A DNA stretch of 64,000 nucleotides from Nymphaea colorata (Eukaryota > Streptophyta > Magnoliopsida > Nymphaeales > Nymphaeaceae): the NCBI RefSeq assembly GCF_008831285.2, contig NC_045140.1, positions 4,443,528-4,507,527 on the forward strand, read 5' to 3'. Made by a program: the position numbers and the translations under genes. Positions 11,301 through 24,968 of this stretch are shown piece by piece (position 1 is the stretch's first letter; every line of letters starts with the position of its first letter). The notes beneath the pieces were generated by a model that saw only the letters and a program-made list of their open reading frames with translations, was not told the DNA's origin and ran no database searches.

Positions 11301-14300
11301 GCACCCGTGCTGCACCAGCACCCGCATCATCTCGACAAGGGTGCTGCCCCTTTTTTGAAGAGTCCATGTGGCATAGGATATGATTTGCATTTTAAAATGT
11401 TCACATCTATGGATAGTGCGGTCTGTCAGTTTGATCACGTTCCATTTACAGTTCTTAGTTGCTTTGTTTGCTTCAGTTCCATTCATGGTTCTTAGTTGCT
11501 TCATATCATGTTCAGTGCTTCAGTTGCCATTGGCTAATTGTTCTCTTTGATTCATTTTTATTTTCAGAGGGAAAAGAAGAACTTACAGGATTTGGGTGGT
11601 GTTTTTGTCTTCAATGTTCTTGAACGTGATGATCTTGATAGGCCGACAGCAAGATTGATAAATGAACTCAGTCATATAAATGGTATGCCTTGTCCAACAA
11701 TGACCTTTTCTTCTTTGGATGCAGGCCTTCCCACGTCATATGCCTTATTCTGCATAGTCTGCATATTCTGCATTGCATGTTGTTCTATACTGATTGAGAA
11801 GAAGTCCTTTTTCCGAACATTCTTTGCTGCATGTTGTCTTGTAATGATTGAGAATAAGTCCAACTATATTGCTTGCTGAGTTGTACCGATTCAAAACAAG
11901 TCAGAGAGAAAGAGAATTCTGCATCACGTTTTCTCTAGTACTAATTGAGAACGAGCACAATTACTATGTTATCTTGTACTAATTAGGAACAAATCCATTT
12001 GAATTGCTTGTTGTCTTGCACTGATTGTGAGTGAGTCCAACTGTCCATGAGAGTGAACCATTGATCCCACGAAATAGCGTCATGTCTGAAATGGTGGCTA
12101 TTGCTTGTTTCTGTCTAGCAGAGATTTTATGTACTTGTGGTATTTATTTCCAAGTCATGGTTCTCGACAAACTGCATGCATGTTTTCCCCCAAGCTTGCC
12201 TTTGCATTAGCATCAGTTATCTCCTTTTTAATATGTTAATAATGTATTCAGAAATATTCATTTGGTCATAAAAGAGGTATGCAATGACAGATCTGTCACA
12301 TGGATTAATTGGATCCATCTTAGATGTTGATGCCACTAAGCATCGCTGATCTAATTTTCCATATTCACTGTGGAACAATGTCAACATGACCATGCAATAC
12401 AAATTAAATAAGAACATCTCATTTTTCTTTAAGGATAATATAAAAGCTGAAACACATTAGAGATGCATCCTGCCGAAGTGCTCCAAAGTCTCTCCGCAAT
12501 TGTGCACACACACATGGACAGGGGACACACACGAAGACATAAATACATACACTATAATCTGCATGCTCATTGCGTGTTCATTATAATGTTACATCCATAA
12601 CTGACTCTCCTATAGATCACATACACGTTGACATTGATACATACACAAATTATTATGTCCTCTCCAACATTCATAATGGACACAAACCACTCATTCACTC
12701 ATACATCCATAATAGGCATGAAACATTCAATATGACTATATGGGTGCATCTAGTGTTATTCTGTTACAATGTATGTAGGATATACAGCCTTCAGTGCATC
12801 ATGAGATCCCAAATTTAGTGCAGCAACAATAGTAGGTCATCATGGATATATCTAGTGTTATTCTGTTACAATGTTAATAAGGTCTACAACCTTCAATCCA
12901 TCATGAGATCCCAAATTTAGTGCAGCAAAAAGTGGAGGTTACTGTTCATGAGTTTGAGGTGCTGCAGAAATGGTCAAACAGTTATGCTTTGTCTCTCTTT
13001 CACTATCTTATTAAACATAATCTACATATCATTTTTCATTTTTAAAGTTTAAGCTTATTCAACTAGGGGGCAGAGTCTAATTGTTGATGGCATTTTATCC
13101 CTATAATCTCTCTTTTTTTTTCTCTCTCTCATTTTTTTTGAATTTATCTGGGTTGGAGAAAAAGCCTACTTGATTAATTATAAATGGATAGGTGGAAAAA
13201 CATGATAAAGCTTTGAATTCTCTCTCTCCCCTCCCCCTGGAAGCACAATCAAGTAGGAGAAAGCACCTGTATCATTGATCATAGATGGGTTAGGTTGAAA
13301 AATATATTAAACTTTTTGTTGATTAATTTAACTTGGTCATAAAAATATGAAAACAAAATTCTCAACTTGTTAGAGATGTGCGTGTATCTTCTCCTTGCAA
13401 TATTGTTTATTTATTTTTTTGTGTTTTATGGTCACTCCTTCTTTCTGGAACTTGTTTTTTTTCCCTTCAACACACTCTTTCTTTTAGACTGTTCATTGGG
13501 ATTTGATGCATATTCAGAAAGTTTCATGAAAAGTATTGGAAGTCGAAGTGGAATTGTTTCTGGAGCTAGGGAGAATCCTCTTTATAATGCTATTTGGGTT
13601 GCACAAGCATTATTGCGTAAGGGGTGAGTACCCTTGATTTTCTCTATTGTATTTTTTTGGTCTGTAATAGTTGGAAGTGTATACTTAGCTGGTTTGCCAT
13701 TGACAGATCTGTGAAAAATGTTGATAAGCGCATATTGCTTTTCACAAATGAAGATGATCCCTTTGGTTGTTTACAAGGAGCAATCAAGTCGGATATGAAG
13801 AGAACTACATTGCAGCGGGCTAAAGTATTGGATAAAGGGTGCTTTAATGCCTGCCAAAAGTTTTTTCTGTATGTCTAACATAGTTGTCTGTTTTCCTTAA
13901 TAGGATGCACAGGATCTTGGAATCTCAATTGAACTCCTTCCTATGAATAGGCCAGGCGAGGAGTTTAATGTTTCTAAATTCTATGCTGTATGCTTATTCA
14001 ATCTTTATCCATTATTTCTTTGTTTGGCTTTCCTGTGCACTGTATATGATCGATGTTGAGTTACATGGTTTATTTTATTAGGAATTACTTGGGCTTGAAG
14101 ATGACCAAATAGCTGAGTTCATGCCATCTGCTGTTGAGAAGTAAGTTGTCCAATAACTTCCTGTTGTTTCTTGCATCCTGTTCATGGACAAGTTTGTCAT
14201 TTAAGTATAGAGCAATCAACTGATCGCATTTTGCTGCCTTTTAAGAAAGGTGTGAGGGTGTGTACTGTGTATATATGTGTGTGAGCACAACACTATGGAT

Positions 14301-17300
14301 TATATGTGTATACTTCTGTATATACCTGTAACACATAATTTCTGTCATATATATATATATATATATGTATGTATTGCATGTATTGTGTATATACATTTTA
14401 CAGTCTGTGTGCTTTTTATTTTTTATTTTTCTGTTTGGTCAGGTTTGGGCCATGACCTTGATGGGGCTAGGTGTCAGGCTACCTCAGTTCTCCCTCCTTG
14501 AATGTATATAGGGAACATTCCCCTTAAGAACCATGCTTCTCTAACATTTTGAGTGTCTAATAAAGCTTTACCTTATTAACTTTTTGTGTGTTTGTGTACA
14601 TTGTAAGCGGGCCTTTGTGCCTAGTAGTTTTGCTCTTGTGTAGTGATACTGGACAAGACTTGGTTTGTGGCTTGTACTGAGTTTTATTCTCCAACTTGCC
14701 ATTAGTTTCAAAAGGTAGATGATTATTAAAGAAGAGTTCTTTTCAGGCTTGAGGACATGACAGATCAACTGAGAAGAAGAATTTACAAGAAGCGAAAAGT
14801 TAGAAGGATCAGATTTATAATAGCCAATGGCGTGTCTATAGAATTGAATACATATGCTTTGATACGCCCAGCTATTCCAGGTGCGTTATTAAATCTTATA
14901 TTGGGGACCTAGTTAGCTAGTATTTTTCAGATAGCCTGGAATTACATTGCACAGCCACCTTTTATTTTTCCAGGAACCATTACATGGCTCGACTCTGTGA
15001 CCAGTCTTCCTCTTAAGGTATTCATCACTGCCACAAGTCTGCGACACTCCTTCGCTTGCACTGACCATTTGAGTTGGAGAAGAGCCAGGATTGAGTGCCT
15101 CTGCTAGATTACGTTCTTGTCTTCTCAGTGCTGAGGTGTTTATGCTGTGAGGCTGAAGTTGTACTATATTGGTTTACTTGCAAGTGGAATGGAATATCAG
15201 TCGCCCAGTGCTAATATGAATTATGAACTTATTTCTGTAGCATATATATTACTTTCCTATCATGTTTAAAATATGGCTAACTGATGGAGAGGAAAAATAA
15301 AGCGATAGGAAAAGCTGAAAATATGTGTGGGGCGCCCAAACAATTAACTTCTTTAGAAATTTTAGATGCTTTGAGATTCTATTGTTCTAACAAATAATGT
15401 ACTAATTCTATGTGTAATCCTCCTACAGAAGAAAAAACATAATATGATACCTTCAATTGTACAAACCCTCTCACAGCAGTCAGTGCTTAAGTTAAGAGTT
15501 CATCTTGTCACCTTCGTTTTACTATTTCTGTATTTTATGCAGTCAGAACGATCCTTTATATGTGCTGATACTGGTGCATTGCTGGTGGAGCCAATGCAGC
15601 GATTTTTTCCATATAAAAAGTTGGTATTCATGATCTGATTTATTATTACTGCCTCGTGGAATGTTTACTCCCATTTTCTAGTCAGATAAATTCTGCATTA
15701 TTCTGATGTTCATCTCTTTGATAAGAATGTATCTCTTATAATAATTTCCCTGCATATGGGTACGTTTTGCAAGTCATTCCTGTTTTCCGTTCATGTATGC
15801 TCGCCAGGATGACACTAGGGGAGAGGCTTAGAGTTTATAGAGATCTGTTATATTCTACCTTCTATTCACACATTTTCTTGATTTCTTTAGGGTATACAAG
15901 CTAGGACTCTCTCTTTCTGACCAAGGACACAAACACATATGACATGAGAAAGTTATTTTTGATTTCTCTTCCAATTTTAAGTGCAACTGGCAAGGATAGT
16001 ATTGGTTCGGGGAGCTTTCTATACTTTTTGTTCGAGGTTGCTTGTCCACTCTTTATGCTATTTGGAGGTCAGATCCATTTGTTTCATTTACCTGTGAAAC
16101 TTGATCTCTTCTCAAGATTCCTAGATAATGCTTGGATTTGGTGGCCTTGGAAAAGTAATTCTTACTGATCAACTGGTGATTTTGATTGATGCAAAGTGGA
16201 GGAAAGGAAAATAGGTCAAGCTGCTAGTAGTTTTCCTCTGATGGAGTGTTATTATGCTCATAAGAAGACACCTCTTTGCAGTCTGTAGGGTTGTGACACT
16301 CTGCATTTTGTAGCATCGTAGAAATTTCTGTCGGAAGCCAAGCGAGCCTTCAAATAAGTCAAGAAAACCTTCAAATAAGACTTCTGACTCGTGAATGAAG
16401 TACCATGAAAAATCATTTCAGGTAATGCACACACAGAGACAATATCTTGAAGATCTTGGACACTGGTGCTTGTTGCAGAAACTACTAAAGAATCATTGAG
16501 AAGGTTCTTAAAACATCAAACCGATAAAACAGGAAACTGCCTAAAATGTTCAAAGTATATTTTTGTTATAATATGGCAATTTATATCTTTTTTCATTTTT
16601 AATTAATTTGTCAGAAGAATTTCCTGTCATGGTTTGGGGGCGTCAAATACATACTGTAAATGGATTCACATAATCATATGTGAGTGCATGTGCATCTGTG
16701 TATGTGTGTATACATGTGATTTTTGCATGTGTGTGCATTTGAATCCATGTGCATATTTAGGTTTGTGTGTTTGTATGCTTATACTCCAAAAATATGTCAA
16801 TTGTATGGGCTTGAGTATTCTAGCAATGTGCCCCTTATGGAACCCATTTTTTATTTTTAAATATGGTAAAGTTTGATGATCAATTTATGCTATCCTGTAT
16901 ATCTGAATATGATATTTCTGTTTCTTTAGTGAAAATATCAAGTTTACGGTGGATGAGCTATCTGAAGTGAAGAGGCTTTCAGCTCCAGTTCTTCGCCTTT
17001 TAGGATTTAAACCCTTAGACTGTCTAAAAGATTATCATAATTTGAGGCCATCAACATTTCTTTATCCAAATGATGAGGCAAGTGATTAATCCTGTTTCAT
17101 CCCAATATTTTAATTGTGCTAATCAGTTCGTCTGGTGTCATATTCCTACCAGTTACATAGCTCATTAATTTTCCTGTTTGTAGGAAATAATTGGAAGCAC
17201 TTGTGTTTTTGTTGCTCTTCATAGAGCAATGATTCGTCTTGGGAGGTTAGTAATTGCAAAAGAGAGTTCTGAGGATGCTTTTGCTATACAGGCCTTATTG

Positions 17301-20300
17301 CCTTATGTTTTCTTTTTAGCTGTTTAGTTTATTGAGCTGTTCATTGGGATGGAACTCTGGTGCAAAAATATTTTGATATTTTTTAAGGCATAAGTGTTCT
17401 ATGCTTACTGGCTAGTGGCTACTCACAGACATTTTTGGTTTTTTGTACTTATTTATGTAGAGAGCCAAATTGAATTATTTGGAATCCAGATTGTACCTGA
17501 TGAAAGTTTTAAGTAAAAAGCTTGTTAGCAATTTGAATGACCTGTGGTTACCATGACTTTTTCAGATGACACATTTGCGAGTCTGATCTCTCAAAGGAAG
17601 ATTTTTTCATTTTGAACATCTCTCTCTCTCTTCCCCCCCCCTCCTTCAGCCATTAGTGATTCAGTACTGAGGTCTAAAGAAACATTTTCCACCTTCCATA
17701 TTGGTACATTTTGACAACTTCTGAGCATATTCTGCTTATGGTCTTGCTTCCCTGTTCTTCAAAATACATCTCTTTTAATACAGTTAGGGGTGTATGCTTG
17801 CATGCAGTGTAGCACTCAACATGTCAGCTCATCAGTACATATTTCAATTATATATTGGGTCGAAATGGGTGCTTGTAGAGGAAATTAATCAATGGCCAAT
17901 TGGTCCATCAGCATGGTGCACTGCTTATTTCAATTATATAATGGGTTGAAATGGGTGCTTGTAGAGGTCCAGAGGAAATTGATTGATGGCCAGTTGGTCC
18001 ATCAGCATGGGCCATGGTAACTGCGTAACTTAAACAGTAACTATACCGAGTCAGAAATAAAAGAGAAAAGGATGAGGAATAATAATATAGGTTTGAGCAG
18101 TATTTAAGATTTTAGAGGATTCCAACAACAGGAAGAGAAAGGAAGTGGATTTCTAATACAGAAATATCGTAGTATGACAAACCCGATTTAAAGAAATAAA
18201 TGGAGACATTGTTGACATTTGAGGGAAGTGGATTTCAAAGACAGAGATAACTTGATAAGGTGGTATAGTAACCCAGTAAATTGTATCTTGATTCATGCAC
18301 AAGCCATGTTGACATTTGTTTTATTTGCTCATATACATGTCTCTTTATTCTTGAGACTGACATGGGCAACCTCATGTTAATTTACGGCCTGGCTAAACTG
18401 CATCAGTTTTGACTGTTTATGGGCTGGGTGGGGTAAATATTTGCCTGGCCATTCCAGAGACTTAATAAGTGTTAGTTTTGAAGTTACCTTCATAGTACCT
18501 TATGAGTTACGATTCATCTAATGTTCCGTTGTTTATTATGTCTACATTATCCCCTGTAAATACTTGCTATTATCTTGATCTATTTAATTTTTTTTCCATC
18601 AACGTATTAAAGTGCATGCTGACTGTGGGTTGCTGCAGATATGCTGTTGCATTCTATGGAAATTTGTCTCATCCTCAGTTAGTTGCTCTTCTTGCCCAAG
18701 TAAGTGGATCAAGTTTTTCTGTCTTTTTTTTTCCCTTTCATGTGATTGGACAGCATAATGCATATGATTTAATGGGTAATATTGTACTTATGCCATGTTA
18801 AATGTCTGGAGAATGTTAACCTTGAGGTAAGATTCTATACAGTTTTTGCTTTGTTGTTGTATGTGGGATGGCTGTGATTCCTTGTCAGGAAAAAAAAAGA
18901 AAAAGAAATATGCACATGATTAACGGGTAATATTGTACTGCCATGTGAATGACCAAATACCTTGTGAAGTTCTAGCCTTCTGGGTAAAGGTTCTCTCTGG
19001 TATGCCTATGCTTCCAGTTCCAGGTCAGTCAAAAAGAATATGCTTTGAAAGCGTGCATGTGAGATGAACGTTGAGGACTTTTTGCTTTGCCTGCTCTCTC
19101 ACTTTCTCTCTCTTTCATTCGCATCCACATAGATACATTCAGTAAAGTATCATTATTTTCTCTTTTTTTTTTCTGCACCATCGGACTGTGTAATACTTAG
19201 GAATCATAGTCCAGCACGACTCAAGGGAGAAAGATTCACGGCCTTAGTTGTACAGGAATACTGGTTGTGCAGTTTGGTTTGTGCAATATCCAAATGCACA
19301 CTGAAAGACATAACAGAAGCGTGTAACATTCTGGTAGTCTGAACCTGTCTTATTATGAAATATTGAGACATGCACCCCAGAGAATTTTAAGAATAAAAAG
19401 TGGTTACATCATAATGTAACTAAGTGTTTATTATGTCAACTATTATTATATTGACACATATAGCAATACAACATATAATTTATGCTAGATAATATGTTAA
19501 AAGCATTGTCACAGAAAACACGTATTAATCATAAAAAACACAATAAATGTACAAAAAAATAGGTCAGCTGAATTAAACCACAATTAGACACTTATTTTTT
19601 AAAAAAATGGCAGAAAATAAAAAAAAATGCAAAAAAATGCGTAGTATATGTGTTTTTGAAACTACCACAAACTTTTATTTTTTAAGCCGAGGTCTGTTTT
19701 TTAAACGATGGCACCACATGTGATATTAAAGAAAAGTTGGTTCTTTTTAAACTTGACCTTCCCTTTTAATGGAAAAAAGATACTTTTAGGTAAAAAAAGA
19801 TGGATTAGGTTAAAATCAAAAATCGTTCTGGTTAAATGGGGTTTTGAATTTTGAAGTTGAGAGGGAAGTCGCTGGACGGACGGAAGCTGAGAGGGGCCGG
19901 CGAACGGAGGCTGGCCATGAGAAATTGAAGCTTGCAAGCTGCAAGCATCGACAGGAGTTGCCAGACTGAAGGTAAGTTGTTGTCGGACGTTAGCTAGGTT
20001 GAACCGTTGAAGGATTGAAGCCTGCGACTGCGAGCAACCACAGCCACAGGAGTCGTCGGACGGAAGGTAGGTTCTTCCTCTAATAAGTAGTAACTAATAT
20101 GCTGTTGTATATTGTACAAATATTTTTGTTACGTTCATGTTTCATAACTTTATGTTCATCACTTCAATGGTTCGTCTCTTCATTTTATTCACGTTTTGTT
20201 GTGTTGATTGATGGCTACTGTTTTATTTATCTAATAACTAATATGCTTTTCTATATTTCATAGTGCTCTTTATTTTGATCTTATAATCTTTTTGCTGGTT

Positions 20301-23300
20301 TTAAATCTCATTTGCTGCTGTATACTTGATCATGCCCTCTTTTATGCAATATGGGACTGAAGCTAGCTTTTTATAAATTTATAATCCGTTTGATGGTTAC
20401 TTATTTGTGTTGCAAAGGCGTGAGGGCTATAAACTTTTGTTAGTTATGTATTTTCCAAACTGTTATTTTTCATTTTCTAATTTTAGTTTGTTGCTTATCT
20501 AGTCATTTTTAATGTTTTTTTTTTAATTTCTCATTTATTTTATTTATATAATTTTCAGGATTTTTTTTTAAATTTTAAAATTTGCCGAAATTTTTCCGAG
20601 ATATACAACTTTGCCGTATTATACCCAACAAATTTCTTGCCATATAATACCCATACACGATATATGTGACAACAGTTAAAAAAAATGCTGTTTCAATTTC
20701 TAATGAAAAATATGAAACATTTTTTATGCTATATAGGTTCAGATAACATGGAAGTTAGTAGGTATATGATGGCCTGGATTACTAATTGTGCACAATTAGG
20801 TGTTATCATTGTACATATAATCTTCCACACCAGAGTGGGCACCACCTGCACCTGGCTGTCCCAGCTTTCTGTGTCCATCTCTTTCTTCTATTTGCGTTAT
20901 ATAAGCTAGGATTTGCTGATGGGGTTCTTTTACAAATTTGTCTCAATGTAAGATATGCCATGTAATTGATATATTTATAACTATAGAATGTTCACAGAAG
21001 AATATACTCAGAGATTCTCTACTGGTGCTTAATCTTAGCCCGTTTGCAGTTTTTGCTGCTGTATCTGGTCGCTGTTTTGGGCCACTAGTTGAATAGTTTA
21101 GTTGCTGCAATTGGTAGCAGATTAGTGGACATGCATATGGTCATACAGCTCACGCCTCATGGTTATGATAAATGATATAGTTTGTTACAGGTTGCTCTGT
21201 ATATGTTGATTCTGATATAATTTGTTACAGATTTCTCTGTATATGTTGGTTCATGTGTGCCTTATTCTTTTTGGGTTGCTTTGCTATTTTCATGCAGAAT
21301 GAGGTTACAAGTCCAGGTGGTCAAGTTGAACCTCCTGGGATGCATATGATTTACCTTCCATTTTCTGATGATATCAGGCACGTAGAAGAGGTGAGAACAA
21401 GAAATGAGATGAACTGTCCCCAAGCTCTCGACGTTTGTCTATAAAAGTTTCTGTAGTATCTGGTTTCTGTTGACTTAATATGGATGTTACGTGAACATGC
21501 AGTTGCAGATGGATGATGAAGATAACATTCCTCATGCAACAGATGATCAGGTGAAGAGTGCCACTTCTCTATTGAAAAGGGTTGACTTGAGAGATTTTTC
21601 TGTCTGCCAGTTTGCAAATCCTGGTATTCTTCTCACACTTAATAGCTCTTGCATTTGCTGTTTTTGCTTTTCAAAGAAAGTGCTTCTGGCTCATTTAAAG
21701 ATCCCAGTGGTTGCTGACAAACTGTATGCTTTGCTTAGGAAAGAATTATTTTTGCACCTTTATACAGAAAAGTTCTTACCAATCATCATTAGAGATCCTG
21801 TTTAAGATGGTCAGGCCATCATACTAAAAGTATTCCTAAAAAATGCTATCATGATTCCTCATACAGATATTGGAACATGAGAGTGCTTGTTTGTCCCTGA
21901 AATTGCAAGACAGGAGCATAGTGGCTTCTGTATCACCACATTCCTCCATGTCTCACACTAATCTTGTCATAAGATTTAGGTTGTCAACTTTCGCTGAAGG
22001 CATCAGTTGGGTGTTCCGGTTGTGGCTGCTCTTGGAAATAAAATTATGCTCAAGGGAATATCTCCAAGATAGGTGTTTTAATATGTGTCCAGAAAATCAT
22101 TATACATATTTTAGCAGTGTAGTTATGCTTGTAGACTAGGGTTGCATGTCTGGTCATTCTCTCAATCTTTTATTGAGAACCATGTTCTTGTTAGTCATAT
22201 CTAGGATGCAATTTTCTTTTCCATCACCACCTTCTTCTCTTTGCATATCATTCCCTTGCATCTTGAATGGTCAACCATGCAATTGCAAGTTGCTTGTATA
22301 CTACGTCCAATCTCAGACCGAAAAATGTTACTGATTAAGTACTGAACTTATTGGACTGCAAAACTGAGTGATCGAAGGCCATGATCTATTTCACATGCAA
22401 AAACATGATATGGGGCATTTGTTTGTTACAATAATGGGGTTTTGCATGTGTATTGGTGCACATTGAGTACAAATTAAGAGATTATGGTTAATAAGCAGTA
22501 AATGATATGTCCAAATTTAAATTCAGTTCTTAGATAATGAATAACAATTATGAAAGATGAACATGTAAAATGTGGGGATTATTAAGAACATGGATTGCAT
22601 GAAAGATATTATCAAATATATATAGAAAGTTGTACATATTTTAGTAAAATGTCATGGCATGTTCAGTATCCAATGTGAGAGGCATAGATGGAGTGGAGTT
22701 GTAGGCATGTATTTTTTCGCTCTCTATCTTTTAAAACTAGTCCTTTGCCACAAGTAGTTTGTCATGATTTAGTTCTGAGCCGCTCATGGTTTTTTGCCAT
22801 AAAGTGTGTCTAGAAGAGATCAACATTCTCTTCATAAGTCTAGATATTTTAAAAAATTTATTTATTTGCTTTTTAACTTACTAGCCCTTTAATTTTTTTT
22901 TTCATGCTCTAGTTGTGGCTGCTCATGATTTTTGGCTAAAAAGTTGTATCTAGAAGAGATTAGCGTCATCTTCACAAGTCAGAATAGTGTTTGATTTTCT
23001 TCTGAAGGTTTATTTCTAATGTGGAATTTCTTCAGCTTTGCAGAGGCATTATGCGATATTGCAGGCACTGGCTCTTGGAGAAGATGAAGAGCTGCCAGAT
23101 GTAAAAGATGAAACTATGCCTGATGAGGAAGGCATGTCAAAGTTAGTATCTTTCTCCATGTTTCTAGATATGTTCTAGGTCATGCTTGAGTGTTTCTCAT
23201 GATACTTGTCACATAAATCAAACCCCAGGCCTGGAATTGTAAGTGCATTGGATGCCTTTAAAGTTTCTGTTTATGGAGAAAATCATGATCTGGAGGAAGC

Positions 23301-23607
23301 AACAGCTGGTAAATCCTCAACCAGTGAGGCTTCCAAAAAGCGGAAGGCGATAGCAGAAACTGCTGCCAAGGAATCTTCAAATTATGACTGGCCTGTACTT
23401 GCTGACAGTGGAAAGGTAAAAATGTTTCCATGATCAGCCTCTTCTGACTGTACATTTACATCCTATGGCTTATAACTTTTGCTGTGTTTGCAGCTTAAGG
23501 ACTTGACTGTCTCAGAGCTGAAGTACTACCTAACAGCTCACAATCTTCCAGTTGCTGGGAAGAAGGAGGCTTTAGTGAGCAGAATCTTGACACACTTGGG
23601 AAAGTAG
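8374..23607 (+). CDS. KU70: KU70, ATP-dependent DNA helicase 2 subunit (XRCC6 family), complete, 19 exons
   Basis: Ku70 pairs with Ku80 in the nucleus to form the ring that binds DNA ends in non-homologous end joining and protects telomeres. Exons: 8374-8439, 8674-8748, 10352-10468, 11568-11682, 13518-13623, 13707-13824, 13904-13987, 14082-14140, 14747-14880, 14974-15017, 15543-15619, 16930-17077, 17184-17245, 18639-18699, 21298-21390, 21503-21623, 23036-23141, 23229-23415, 23494-23607. They join in phase to 628 residues (Arabidopsis KU70 is about 621). In order: acidic N-terminus (FRDDDEDPENEF); vWA-like domain (EFVVYLVDAAP, FTNEDDPFG, residues about 28-245); Ku core barrel with ELNTYALIRPAIPG and FTVDELSEVKRL; LGFKPLDCLKDYHNLRPSTF; C-terminal arm with FSVCQFANPALQRHYA; a Lys-rich linker (KKRKA); and a SAP domain at about 592-626 (LTVSELKYYLTAHNLPV). 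Intron 12 is GC-AG; introns 1 (GTCATT) and 11 (GTTGGT) have weak donors. Introns are full of repeats. No frameshift or stop is seen. Confidence 0.95.
10754..11376. mobile_element. MITE with CTATGTCACATGG terminal repeats, in KU70 intron 3
   Basis: Begins CTATGTCACATGGATGC and ends GAGTCCATGTGGCATAG, so the ends are imperfect inverted repeats. Inside each end are repeats of GGGTGCTGG / CACCAGCACC. The same ends occur near 50166-50527, 61121-61423, 62650-62978 and 63632-63941. This copy is longer (623 bp) than the others (about 300-360 bp), with an A/G-rich filler near 11165-11250. Confidence 0.55.
11770..12060. repeat. Degenerate minisatellite in KU70 intron 4
   Basis: A block resembling TGTTGTCTTGTACTGATTGA then GAACAAGTCCAA recurs about six times at 40-65 bp spacing (near 11777, 11832, 11880, 11938, 11970 and 12010) with many substitutions. 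It is old and has no coding capacity. Confidence 0.6.
12748..12935. repeat. About 100 bp tandem duplication in KU70 intron 4
   Basis: ATCTAGTGTTATTCTGTTAC starts at 12748 and again at 12850. Both copies continue through CATCATGAGATCCCAAATTT and GTGCAGCAA with about 10% difference. Confidence 0.75.
17838..18015. repeat. About 85 bp tandem duplication in KU70 intron 13
   Basis: TTTCAATTATAT, GAAATGGGTGCTTGTAGAGG, TGGCCA(A/G)TTGGTCCATCA and GCATGG occur in the same order twice. The second copy has a 10 bp insertion (TCCAGAGGAA region). Confidence 0.75.
19510..20680. mobile_element. AT-rich dispersed element in KU70 intron 14 (copy 1 of 3)
   Basis: Left part: CAGAAAACACG, then A-rich sequence with repeated AAAAAATGC. 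Right part: TTTTAAAATTTGCCGAAATT, CAACTTTGCCGTATTAT, CCCAACAAATTTCTTGCCAT. The same left and right blocks, in the same order, are found at 27060-27330 and 32866-33250. This copy carries a GC-richer insert (about 19850-20075) in which GACTGAAGGTA, TGAAGCCTGC and AGGAGT(C/T)G are repeated. Class unknown; no protein is encoded. Confidence 0.45.
22750..22985. repeat. Diverged duplication in KU70 intron 16
   Basis: Two copies, starting near 22758 and 22902, share GCTCATG(G/A)TTTTTGCC, AAAG(T)TGT(G/A)TCTAGAAGAGAT and TCTTCA(T/C)AAGTC, at about 145 bp spacing. Confidence 0.6.
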
Positions 23608-24968
23608 ACCTTTAGACTGCATTCATCTGGTCATAGTCTTGGAAATTCAGTGCGCTTCCAGCAAGTGTTCGTTGAACTCTCTTGCCTACAGATCGTCGTG
23701 TATTAAGTTGCTTTTCCAGCAGCTCAGCTATTTTGATGCTTGTCTGAAGAATGTGCAGAAGCTGCATGCACTTTAGCAGATCAACGACAAATGTACATAA
23801 TAACTTGAGGTGTAGCATAACCAAGTTAATTTTATGTTATTGGCTTTACATGTATATGAAGGTCAGTGTGGTTCCAAAATCATGATCTGCAAATGGCTCA
23901 AGAAGAAATGCTTCATCATAGTCTCAGCATTCTCTTTATTTGAAACTTCATATCTTTAGGCTCCAAAATCGAGACAAATTATGCACAGCTGGTATGGTTT
24001 GGGCTAACACTCTTGCACTTTGCACTTTCTTTGTGGATGGGGGCTCTAGAAAGGAACCCTGAGCACTTGAATAACTAGTGTCCGTGATTTGAGGGTCTGA
24101 TTAGGGGTGAAGCTTCCCTCAAGTTCATGATTTTAATAAATTGCAAATTTGAATTGAGAACCAACGCGTTAAAATTTGAACCTCAAATTGAAGGAGGGGA
24201 GGTTTTGACTGACGATTCATGTATTTTAAAATGCAAAGACTACAAACTCAACATTATTTATGCATAAAAAATTTCAGATCCATTTTAGGAATCAATATGA
24301 GATCTAAGGCAATTGGTTGCCACCTTTAAATTTAGTTTAGATTGGTTGCCACCATTAAATTTAGTTTAGCGTAAGAAACTAACTTCAAATTTTAAAGACG
24401 TGAAAGCATTGGTTTTGGACCTAGGAACGAATTTCTGGCTTTTGGACACTTCAAGAAAAAATGGGTTGGAATTGGTTAAAGGCTCGGTTTCAGAGTTCAG
24501 TAGGGAGTGCATGTTTAATGAGGCATGTCATTCGGATCCAATTTGGACTTGACCCACTGAAACGGTTGGTTTCTGATTAATTTTGGCAAATCATACAACA
24601 AAACAAGCTTCTCAACTTAACTTGTTCTTTTCAATGCTCATAAAGAAAGATGCTCAGGTTTCAGAAGATTGGTCCTTTAAGAACAGATCAAGTACGGGCC
24701 ACACTATGTTTGAATCGAATCCGAATCCCATTCTCATTATTTTTTCATGTCGTTGTCCGAATCCAGATCCGGGTCGAAATGAGACCCGAGGAGATTCTCC
24801 TGAATCCATATCCGGAGTACAAGCCCCAGGCCGCTCTGCGGTCAAAGGGCAGCAGAGGTCATTGTATCGGGGCGGGCGTTCTCTCTCTCACCCACCTTCT
24901 TGAGAAGAGGAGAAACCCTTGATTTTGATCTTCATCTGCTTCGATTCTTCCCTCTCACTGCGTCAACA
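23608..24968. other. Intergenic region between KU70 and QCR9
   Basis: Holds the KU70 3' UTR on the left and the QCR9 promoter and leader on the right. A 30 bp direct repeat, ATTGGTTGCCACC(T/A)TTAAAT then TTAGTTTAG, is at about 24310-24368. Around 24710-24830 there are several CCGAATCC / CCGGATC type repeats. The QCR9 leader has a telo-box-like AAACCCT at 24913-24919, an element often seen upstream of plant genes for respiration and ribosome subunits; this is a weak single match. Confidence 0.6.

Noticed and set aside
11046..11504. 152-codon minus-strand frame
   Set aside because: Runs through a MITE and an A/G-rich filler in KU70 intron 3; low-complexity Phe/Ser/Leu product.
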